A DNA stretch of 8,423 nucleotides from CAYLQD01 sp043819695. GTDB taxonomy: Bacteria > Planctomycetota > PUPC01. Location of the stretch: NCBI GenBank assembly GCA_043819695.1, contig JBDREM010000184.1, positions 1 to 8,423 on the forward strand, read 5' to 3'. Both the position numbers and the translations under genes were made by a program. Below, piece after piece: positions 1 to 5,305 of this stretch; within the stretch, counting starts at the first letter, position 1, and each line of letters starts with the position of its first letter. The notes under the pieces were generated by a model. The model did not search any database, was not told where the DNA came from, and worked only from the letters and a program-made list of their open reading frames with translations.

Positions 1-90
1 AGGCGGCACTTGCACACGAGGACCAAATGCGGCCAGCAAGAAGGCCGGCGCCTCCTACCCAAGGCGGCCCTTGCACACGAGGACCAAATG
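1..90. repeat. Pair of 29-bp direct repeats, 61-bp period
   Basis: Copy 1 is at 1-29 and copy 2 at 62-90. They differ at one position only (A at 8, C at 69). The 32 bases between them are unrelated to the repeat, and no third copy follows at 123. The period of 61 is not a multiple of three, so this is not a repeated protein segment. A 29-bp repeat with a 32-bp spacer has the size of a type I CRISPR unit, but two copies at a sequence edge, with no clear internal palindrome and no cas gene in view, are not enough to call an array. Tandem regulatory sites or the edge of a longer repeat block are equally possible. Confidence 0.6.
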
Positions 91-100
91 GCCATAGAAT
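71..100 (+). promoter_or_regulatory. Possible sigma70-type promoter for the gene run
   Basis: TTGCAC at 71-76 and TAGAAT at 95-100 are separated by 18 bases. The -10 element matches TATAAT at five of six positions, but the -35 element matches only its TTG. The -35 lies inside the second direct repeat, whereas the first repeat copy has no matching -10. Transcription would begin near 107 and give a leader of about 130 bases before the first gene. This is a weak call by eye. Confidence 0.25.
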
Positions 101-123
101 ACCGTTGCCGGAGAAGGGGAATT

Positions 124-139
124 GTGGGCGGGAGCCCAC
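124..139 (+). other. Leader hairpin with GNRA tetraloop
   Basis: GTGGGC at 124-129 pairs perfectly with GCCCAC at 134-139 around the loop GGGA, which fits the GNRA tetraloop pattern. It lies about 95 bases upstream of the first start codon. No U-run follows, so it is not a terminator. It could stabilise the 5' end of the transcript or be part of a structured leader. I recognise no known riboswitch around it. Confidence 0.4.
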
Positions 140-234
140 GGGAGGTGCCTATGGTATAGACGATGGCGTTGTACGTCTGGCCGATTCATGGGCCGCGGCG
201 GGAAGGACCGTGGCTGATTTGGAGGAGTTGAACC

Positions 235-606
235 GTGAGAATGAGAAATGTAGTCGCGTTGGTGCTGATCGTGGCAGTTCTGGGCATGACGAGTTCGTGC
301 TGTATTTTCGGCGGGTCGTGCTCAACAACGAACGCTACGAAGGTCTGCATGAAGTGCGGAGAGATTGGCGGCTCGGACAAGTGCTGTGCAGAAGGCGCCG
401 AGAAGTGCGCGAAGTGCGGGCTCAACAAGGGCTCGGTCGGCTGCTGCCGCGGTCTGAAGCCCGCGGCCGGTGCGACGGATGTCATCCTGTGCGCTAAGTG
501 CGGCCAGGTGAAGGGGTCGGACGTTTGCTGCAAGCCCGGCGCCGCCAAGTGCGCGAAGTGCGGCCTCGTCAAGGGCTCACCCGGCTGCTGCAAGATCGGA
601 AAGTAA
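235..606 (+). CDS. Exported cysteine-repeat protein, four CX2CX8CC motifs
   Basis: I do not recognise the family. The product has 123 residues. Residues 4-21 form a hydrophobic segment that looks like a signal peptide. It ends at Cys22-Cys23, but T19-S20-S21-C22 is a poor lipobox because position -3 is Thr, so lipoprotein status is uncertain. The mature part has four motifs of the form CxKCGxxxGSxxCC at 38-51, 58-71, 86-99 and 106-119, and 19 cysteines in total. The CxKCG turn resembles a rubredoxin or zinc-ribbon knuckle, which suggests metal binding (Fe, Zn or Cu), but no metal can be named. The GTG start is chosen because GGAGGAG at 221-227 lies seven bases upstream; the ATG at 241 would be too far away. 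The gene precedes superoxide reductase by 57 bp. A metallothionein-like buffer or a redox carrier are both possible. Confidence 0.8.
   Translation: MRMRNVVALVLIVAVLGMTSSCCIFGGSCSTTNATKVCMKCGEIGGSDKCCAEGAEKCAKCGLNKGSVGCCRGLKPAAGATDVILCAKCGQVKGSDVCCKPGAAKCAKCGLVKGSPGCCKIGK
346..591 (+). repeat. Internal 144-bp duplication encoding two-motif module
   Basis: Bases 346-447 and 490-591 encode equivalent halves of the cysteine-repeat protein, with a period of 144 bp (48 residues). In each half the first motif has Gly-Ser-Asp before its variable residue and CC, and the second begins KCAKCGL. Motifs 1 and 3 resemble each other more than their neighbours, and so do 2 and 4, so a two-motif unit was duplicated. 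The 17 bases starting AAGTGCGCGAAG at 403-419 recur exactly at 547-563, which suggests a fairly recent duplication or strong constraint. Confidence 0.75.
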
Positions 607-663
607 CGCTGTCCCGTGAACAACAGAGCGGCGTTGCGCGCCGTGATGAAGGAGGAATTGACA

Positions 664-1035
664 ATGGCGGAAAGATTGCAGGTGTACAAGTGCGAGTTGT
701 GCGGCAACATCGTCGAGGTGCTCACCGGCGGCAACGGCGAGCTCGTCTGCTGCGGCCAGCCGATGAACCTGCTCGACGAGAAGACGGCGGACACGGGGAA
801 GGAGAAGCACGTGCCCGTGGTCGAGAAGGGCAACGGCGGCGTCAAGGTCAAGGTCGGCAGCGTTCCGCACCCGATGGAAGAGAAGCACTACATCGAGTGG
901 ATCGAGGTGATCAAGAACGGAAAGACCTGCCGCAAGTACCTGAAGCCGGGCGACGCGCCCGAGGCCGCTTTCTGCGGCGGGACCGACGTGACCGCGCGCG
1001 AGCACTGCAACGTCCACGGCCTCTGGAAGAGCTGA
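664..1035 (+). CDS. dfx: Desulfoferrodoxin (class II superoxide reductase, 2Fe-SOR)
   Basis: This cytoplasmic enzyme reduces superoxide to hydrogen peroxide without releasing oxygen and normally takes its electron from rubredoxin. The product has 123 residues, the usual length for the family. The N-terminal desulforedoxin-like centre I has all four cysteines: C10, C13, C29 and C30. The catalytic centre II has H49, H69, H75, C115 and H118, and the E47-K48 pair of the loop that binds substrate is present, so the enzyme should be active. The ATG at 664 is chosen over an upstream in-frame ATG at 616 because AAGGAGGA at 649-656 precedes it and the family N-terminus fits. It lies between the cysteine-repeat gene and the rubrerythrin-like gene. 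No rubredoxin gene is visible in the window. Confidence 0.96.
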   Translation: MAERLQVYKCELCGNIVEVLTGGNGELVCCGQPMNLLDEKTADTGKEKHVPVVEKGNGGVKVKVGSVPHPMEEKHYIEWIEVIKNGKTCRKYLKPGDAPEAAFCGGTDVTAREHCNVHGLWKS

Positions 1036-1045
1036 AGAGTGCAGA

Positions 1046-1091
1046 TCCCGATACGGGAGGCCGGACGCCGCGAGGCGCTCCGGTCTTCCCG
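1046..1091 (+). terminator. Long GNRA-capped hairpin after superoxide reductase gene
   Basis: Bases 1054-1069 pair with 1074-1091 to form 16 base pairs (one G-U) around a GCGA tetraloop, with single-base bulges at 1078 and 1087. The sequence after it is TTGGCTTGCT, which is not a proper U-run, so this is more likely a partial terminator, an mRNA-end stabiliser or a processing site than a full intrinsic terminator. TCCCG at 1046-1050 can also pair with CGGGA at 1054-1058. That small hairpin would exclude the outer part of the long one, as in an attenuator, although its loop has only three bases. Confidence 0.55.
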
Positions 1092-1116
1092 TTGGCTTGC
1101 TCAGGAAGGAGATTCC

Positions 1117-1623
1117 ATGTCAATCACGAGAGACGATGTTGCCAGGGCGGCCGTTCAGCTCGAGCGCGACGGGCGCGCGTTCTATCTCGAGGTCGCGGCG
1201 AAGACCGAAAACGATCTGACGCAGAAGATGTTCGCGTCGCTCGCCGACGATGAGCTCGACCACATCGCGTGGATCAAGGAGATGCTGCCGGGTGTCGACA
1301 CGGCGTCGGCCGCGAACCGCCGGCTCTATCAGCGGCTCAGGCCGATCTTCGCGGACCTGCCTGAGGCGAAGCTGCGCAAGGTCGCCGCGTCGAAGGACGA
1401 CGTCGAGGCCATCAACGTGGCGATCGGGATAGAGAAGGAGTCCGTCGCCGCCTACGAGAAGTGGCAGGACGAAGTCGAGGCGCAGGACGTGAAGAAGGTG
1501 TGCAACGTGCTCGCAGGCATCGAGCGGTTCCACGTTCAGGTTCTCAGCAACACGCTCGAGTATTTCGAACACACGCCCGACTGGTTCATGCAGGAGGAGC
1601 AGTGGAACTTCGAGGGCGCATGA
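1117..1623 (+). CDS. Rubrerythrin-like diiron protein lacking rubredoxin domain
   Basis: This is a ferritin-like four-helix-bundle protein of 168 residues, of the erythrin/COG1633 type. Likely diiron ligands are E16 in helix 1 (ExxxxxxY with Y23), E46 and H49 (ExxH), E106 in helix 3 (ExxxxxxY with Y113), and E136 and H139 (ExxH). Related proteins reduce hydrogen peroxide or handle iron. There is no CxxC pair and the only cysteine is C129, so the rubredoxin domain of classical rubrerythrin is missing and electrons must come from a separate protein. The ATG at 1117 is chosen because AGGAAGGAG at 1103-1111 precedes it; the reading frame extends upstream to an ATG at 1039, but that part overlaps the hairpin and is not family-like. 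The exact substrate is inferred, not shown. Confidence 0.88.
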   Translation: MSITRDDVARAAVQLERDGRAFYLEVAAKTENDLTQKMFASLADDELDHIAWIKEMLPGVDTASAANRRLYQRLRPIFADLPEAKLRKVAASKDDVEAINVAIGIEKESVAAYEKWQDEVEAQDVKKVCNVLAGIERFHVQVLSNTLEYFEHTPDWFMQEEQWNFEGA

Positions 1624-1637
1624 GTGAAGCGGCAGGT

Positions 1638-1653
1638 GCCCGGGAATGCGGGC
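1638..1653 (+). other. Small intergenic hairpin before ferritin gene
   Basis: GCCCG at 1638-1642 pairs with CGGGC at 1649-1653 around a six-base loop. It sits between the rubrerythrin-like and ferritin genes, and no U-run follows. It is short and GC-rich and could occur by chance; a role in transcript processing is possible. Confidence 0.25.
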
Positions 1654-1682
1654 CGGATCAAAAAGCCGAAGGAGGACGGACG

Positions 1683-2201
1683 ATGCTCAGCGAAACGATG
1701 ACGGCGGCGCTGAACAAGCAGATCAACGCCGAGATGTATTCCGCATACCTGTATCAGTCGATGGCCACGTGGGCGCTGGACCAGGGCCTGAAGGGCCTCG
1801 CCAACTGGATGGATTGCCAGGCGAAGGAAGAGATGGTCCACGCGTTCAAGCTCTACAACTTCATCGCCGAGCGCGGCGGGCGCGTGCTCCTGACCGCCAT
1901 CGACGGCCCGCCGGCCGACTGGGACTCGCCCGTCGCCGTCGCCGAAACCGTTGTGGGTCACGAGCAGAAGGTGACCGGACTGATCAACGCGCTCGTCGAT
2001 CTTGCCATCGAGGAAAAGGATCACGCGACGCGCTCGTTCCTCAACTGGTTCGTCGGCGAGCAGGTCGAAGAAGAGGGCTCGGCCAACGAGCTGCTGACTC
2101 AACTCAAGCTTGCGGCTGACAGCGCGGGCGACATGCTCATGATCGACCGCGAACTCGGGACCCGCGTCTTTACGCCCCCGCCCGCAAAAGGAGAAGCGTA
2201 A
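1683..2201 (+). CDS. ftnA: Non-haem bacterial ferritin (FtnA type)
   Basis: This is an iron-storage protein that oxidises Fe(II) at a diiron ferroxidase site and stores it in a 24-subunit shell in the cytoplasm. The product has 172 residues, a typical length. The ferroxidase residues are in the positions usual for bacterial ferritins: E17, Y24, E50, H53, E94, Q127 and E130, with E129 and E131 nearby. It has no rubredoxin or other added domain, and the last residues (PPPAKGEA) look like a disordered tail. The ATG at 1683 follows AAGGAGG at 1669-1675. Its place after superoxide reductase and the rubrerythrin-like protein fits a role in holding iron so that peroxide made by superoxide reductase does not drive Fenton chemistry (inference). 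Confidence 0.95.
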   Translation: MLSETMTAALNKQINAEMYSAYLYQSMATWALDQGLKGLANWMDCQAKEEMVHAFKLYNFIAERGGRVLLTAIDGPPADWDSPVAVAETVVGHEQKVTGLINALVDLAIEEKDHATRSFLNWFVGEQVEEEGSANELLTQLKLAADSAGDMLMIDRELGTRVFTPPPAKGEA

Positions 2202-2213
2202 GCTCGCGGGCGG
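2178..2213 (+). other. 8-bp inverted repeat across the end of the ferritin gene
   Basis: CCGCCCGC at 2178-2185 and GCGGGCGG at 2206-2213 are exact reverse complements, separated by 20 bases that contain the ferritin stop codon. No U-run follows. The structure could mark a transcript end or protect the upstream mRNA, but in DNA this rich in GC the pairing may be fortuitous. Confidence 0.25.
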
Positions 2214-2242
2214 AATCGCGACAAGGATTGTGGAGGTGTGCG

Positions 2243-2785
2243 ATGACCGGCAATGGGGTAGACAGCGAGGCGCTCTTCACCCTCAGCTATGGCGTGTATG
2301 TCGTCACTTCACATCGTGGCGAAAGTCTCAACGGTCAGATATCGAACACCGTGATGCAGGTGACGGACACGCCGCCGCGCCTGGCCGCCGCCATCAACAC
2401 GCGCTCGCTGACCCACGAGTTCATCTCCAACAGCGGCGTCTTCGCAGTCACCGTACTGGCCGAGTCCGCGCCGATGAAGCTCATCGGGCTCTTCGGATTC
2501 CGGTCCGGGCGCGACATCGACAAGCTTTCGCAAGTCTCATACGAGACGGGCTCGACCGGCTGCCCGGTGATCCACGAACACGCGCTGGCCAGTATGGAGT
2601 TGCAGGTGGAGAGCAAGCTGGCCTGCGGCACGCACACGGTGTTCGTCGGCCAAGTGGTCGCGGCCGGCATCATCGGGCAGGGCAGGCCGATGACCTACGC
2701 CTATTACCGGGAGGTCTTGGGCGGCAAGACCCCGCCCACGGCGCCGACCTACCGGGCCTCCGGCACGGTCCGGCCGCGCAAGTGA
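2243..2785 (+). CDS. FMN-binding split-barrel flavin reductase, Hrb-like without rubredoxin
   Basis: The 180-residue product belongs to the flavin reductase-like (FMN-binding split-barrel) family. The first part (LFTLSYGVYVVTS near residues 11-23, then NGQISNT) is typical of this fold. The ending YYREVLGGKTPPTAPTY matches what I recall of the linker in high-molecular-weight rubredoxin (Hrb), where a flavin domain is followed by a rubredoxin domain and passes electrons from NAD(P)H to flavodiiron protein or rubrerythrin. Here the protein stops about eleven residues later, without CxxC motifs, so the rubredoxin half is missing. The ATG at 2243 follows GGAGGTG at 2232-2238. It lies 22 bp before the oxidoreductase genes. 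It may act as an NAD(P)H- or ferredoxin-linked flavoprotein donor for the upstream enzymes (inference). Confidence 0.85.
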   Translation: MTGNGVDSEALFTLSYGVYVVTSHRGESLNGQISNTVMQVTDTPPRLAAAINTRSLTHEFISNSGVFAVTVLAESAPMKLIGLFGFRSGRDIDKLSQVSYETGSTGCPVIHEHALASMELQVESKLACGTHTVFVGQVVAAGIIGQGRPMTYAYYREVLGGKTPPTAPTYRASGTVRPRK

Positions 2786-2807
2786 AAAGCCGCTTCGAGG
2801 CATGAGA

Positions 2808-4478
2808 ATGGACCTTACCGTCAGAATCGCGGGCGACGCCGGCCAAGGCGTGCAGACGACGGGGAACCTGCTCGTCGGCGCGTTCGCGCGTGTCGGGCGC
2901 CACGTCTTCGCAACCCAGAGCTACATGTCGAGGATACGAGGCGGGCTGAACTGGTTCGACGTCCGCGTCGGCGACAGCGAGATATTCTCGGGCAAAGAAA
3001 AGGCCGACGTGCTCGTGGCACTCAATTCCGACGCGCTCGACGCTCTGCGCCACGAGGTCACTGGCCGCGGCGTGGTGCTCTTCGACGGTGCAGGCAGCGA
3101 TGGCGTCATCTCGATCGCGCTCTCGAAGACAGCGGAGCAGCTCACCGGCTCGGCGCAAATGGCGAACACTGTTGCGGCCGGAGCGGTTTTCAAAATGCTC
3201 GGATGCGGACTGGACGAGTTGTGCGGCTACCTCGCCGTGCAGTTCGGGAAGAAGGGCGATCAGGTTGTCGAGGGCAACATCCTGTGCGCCCGGCGCGGGG
3301 CCGAGCTTGCAGCTTCGATACCGGCGCTGGACGATGCACCGAAGAGCAGCGGAGCACCCGGCACCGTATACAGCGGGAGCGAGGCCGTGGGGCTTGCCGC
3401 CGCGGCCGCGGGCGTGAAACTCGTGGCCTCGTATCCCATGACGCCTGCGACCGGTACGTTCACGGTTCTCGCGGGTCTGGCCGACGAGTACGGCATCGTT
3501 GTGGAGCAGGCCGAGGACGAGATCGCCGCGATCAACATGGTATGCGGCGCCGCGTACGCGGGCGCGCCGGCCATGACAACGACAAGCGGCGGCGGCTTCG
3601 CACTTATGTGCGAGGGCCTGTCGCTGGCAGGGATGATGGAGCTTCCCGTCTTTGTCCTGCTGGCACAGCGCCCAGGCCCGGCCACCGGACTGCCAACCCG
3701 TACGGGGCAAGAGGACTTGGGATTCGCGGCCCACGCAGGACACGGGGAATTCCCGCGAGCGTTGTTCGCACCGGGCACGCCACAACAGGCCTACGAACTC
3801 ACTCGCCGCGCGATCGAGACCGCGCACAAATTCCAGACGCCCGCCATCTTGCTCATCGACCAGTTTCTCGCCGACGTTCAGAAGAACATCCCGCCGCTGG
3901 ACACGTCCCTGCGGCCTGTCGACCGGCATATCCTGGCGGAGCCGCCGGACGACTACGTTCGCTACGCGGTCACGCCGGGCGGAGTCTCTCCACGCGCGCT
4001 GCCGGGGGCCGGGCCGTTTGTCGTCTGCGATTCCGACGAGCACACCGAGGACGGTCATGTTACCGAGGACCTCAACGCGCGAATCCGCCTCCAGGACAAG
4101 CGGCTTGCCAAGACTGAAGGGCTGATCGCCGAGGCCATGCCGCCCGAACACTACGGCCCGAGCGACGCCGACACATTGCTTGTGGCGTGGGGCTCGACCT
4201 ACGGCCCGTGCCGCGAGGCCGTCGATATCCTGAACGCGGAAGGAAAGTCTGCCGCAATGGTTCACTTCGCACAGGTGTGGCCGTTGGACGTTCAGGCCGT
4301 CCGCTCGCTCTTGCGAGAAGGCGAAGCGGAAAGGGTCATCACCGTGGAGGGCAATGCCACGGGGCAGTTCGCGTCGATCCTGCGGTCGGCCGGTGCGCTC
4401 GATGAGCACGAGTCCATCTTGCGCCACGACGGCATGCCCTTCACAGGCGAAGGAATAGCTGCGAGGGTTGCTCAATGA
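2808..4478 (+). CDS. korA: 2-oxoacid:ferredoxin oxidoreductase, fused gamma-alpha subunit
   Basis: This is the large subunit of an enzyme that oxidatively decarboxylates a 2-oxoacid to an acyl-CoA and reduces ferredoxin. From the ATG at 2808 it has 556 residues. The N-terminal gamma domain (about 1-185) starts with the GDAGQG motif at 9-14. The alpha domain follows, with YPMTP at 209-213 (YPITP in most relatives), EDEIAAINM and TTTSGGG, and QRPGPATGLPT at 287-297. The C-terminal domain (about 440-556) begins near LLVAWGSTYG. There is no ferredoxin domain, as in two-subunit enzymes of the Sulfolobus type. The ATG at 2808 is preferred to the one at 2802 because GAGG at 2797-2800 lies seven bases upstream of it. 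The substrate (2-oxoglutarate, pyruvate or branched-chain oxoacids) cannot be read from sequence; the gene symbol is by similarity only. Confidence 0.92.
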   Translation: MDLTVRIAGDAGQGVQTTGNLLVGAFARVGRHVFATQSYMSRIRGGLNWFDVRVGDSEIFSGKEKADVLVALNSDALDALRHEVTGRGVVLFDGAGSDGVISIALSKTAEQLTGSAQMANTVAAGAVFKMLGCGLDELCGYLAVQFGKKGDQVVEGNILCARRGAELAASIPALDDAPKSSGAPGTVYSGSEAVGLAAAAAGVKLVASYPMTPATGTFTVLAGLADEYGIVVEQAEDEIAAINMVCGAAYAGAPAMTTTSGGGFALMCEGLSLAGMMELPVFVLLAQRPGPATGLPTRTGQEDLGFAAHAGHGEFPRALFAPGTPQQAYELTRRAIETAHKFQTPAILLIDQFLADVQKNIPPLDTSLRPVDRHILAEPPDDYVRYAVTPGGVSPRALPGAGPFVVCDSDEHTEDGHVTEDLNARIRLQDKRLAKTEGLIAEAMPPEHYGPSDADTLLVAWGSTYGPCREAVDILNAEGKSAAMVHFAQVWPLDVQAVRSLLREGEAERVITVEGNATGQFASILRSAGALDEHESILRHDGMPFTGEGIAARVAQ

Positions 4479-5290
4479 TCGAACAGTGGCCAGGCAGCAC
4501 GCCGGCGTGGTGTCCGGGTTGCGGCAATTTCTCGATACTCAAGACGCTCGACAAGGCCATCGACGGCGCAGGGATCGACCGCAGGGGTCTCGTGCTCGTC
4601 TCGGGCATCGGGCAGGCGGCCAAGCTGCCCCACTACACTCGAGCGAACGTCTTCAACGGCCTCCACGGGCGAGCGCTGCCTGCGGCGACGGGCATCAAGA
4701 TCGCCAATCACAAGCTCGAAGTCGTTGTCACCAGCGGCGACGGCGACATGTACGGCGAGGGCGGCAACCACCTGATACACGCCATCCGGCGAAACGTCGG
4801 CGTGAAGCTCTTCGTGCACAACAACCAGGTCTACGGCTTGACGAAGGGCCAGGCCTCGCCGACTTCCGACATCGGCTTCGTGACGAAGATCCAGACACGT
4901 GGCGTCATCCTCCAGCCGCTCAATCCGCTGGCACTGGCCATCGTCGAAGACTGCTCGTTCGTGGCGCGCTCGTTCGCGGGCGCACCGGAGCACCTGCAGG
5001 AGATCATGGCCGCCGCCCTGCGCCACAAGGATGGGCTCGCACTTGTGGACATCCTCCAGCCGTGCGTGTCATTCAACAAGGTCAATACCCACAAATGGTA
5101 TCGCGACAGGGTCACGCCAGTTGACGAGTCGCACGATCCATTCGACAGAGATGAGGCGTTGCGGTTGGCGTTCCAGTGGGGCGACCAGATTCCGATCGGC
5201 GTGATCTACCGCGGCCGCAGGAAGAGCTTCGAGTCGCAGCTTCCTGCCCTTGCGGAGAGAACGCTCTGTGAGCAGATCGAAGGCGCTTAG
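4475..5290 (+). CDS. korB: 2-oxoacid:ferredoxin oxidoreductase, beta subunit
   Basis: This subunit binds thiamine diphosphate and the proximal Fe-S cluster. It has 271 residues. It starts with WCPGCGN (C13, C16); GDGD at 88-91 and NNQVYGLTKGQ at 116-126 form the thiamine diphosphate/Mg site; C197 (QPCVSF) corresponds to the last cluster cysteine of the Sulfolobus enzymes. The third cluster cysteine, in SGIGCS of those enzymes, is replaced by Gln47 (SGIGQAAK), so three of the four usual ligands remain. The start overlaps the korA stop as ATGA (4475-4478), with GAGGG at 4463-4467 inside korA as ribosome binding site, so the two are translationally coupled and probably made in equal amounts. The missing cysteine may be a subfamily feature rather than damage. 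Confidence 0.92.
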   Translation: MIEQWPGSTPAWCPGCGNFSILKTLDKAIDGAGIDRRGLVLVSGIGQAAKLPHYTRANVFNGLHGRALPAATGIKIANHKLEVVVTSGDGDMYGEGGNHLIHAIRRNVGVKLFVHNNQVYGLTKGQASPTSDIGFVTKIQTRGVILQPLNPLALAIVEDCSFVARSFAGAPEHLQEIMAAALRHKDGLALVDILQPCVSFNKVNTHKWYRDRVTPVDESHDPFDRDEALRLAFQWGDQIPIGVIYRGRRKSFESQLPALAERTLCEQIEGA

Positions 5291-5305
5291 AACGGGGCCC
5301 GGTCG

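Noticed and set aside
1..90. A definite CRISPR array
   Set aside because: Only two repeats and one spacer are visible, the repeat has no good internal palindrome, and no cas genes are in the window, so it is kept as a direct repeat with CRISPR as one hypothesis.
27..497. A + strand frame of 156 codons covering the left edge
   Set aside because: It overlaps the cysteine-repeat gene in another frame, lacks a Shine-Dalgarno site and would translate the direct repeats and leader hairpin; its product is Arg-rich and motif-free.
2670..4475. A 601-codon open frame on the minus strand opposite korA
   Set aside because: It lies entirely opposite clear oxidoreductase and flavoprotein coding sequence, its product is rich in Arg, Gly and Ala without any recognisable motif, and GC-rich codon bias in the true frame readily leaves such antisense frames open.
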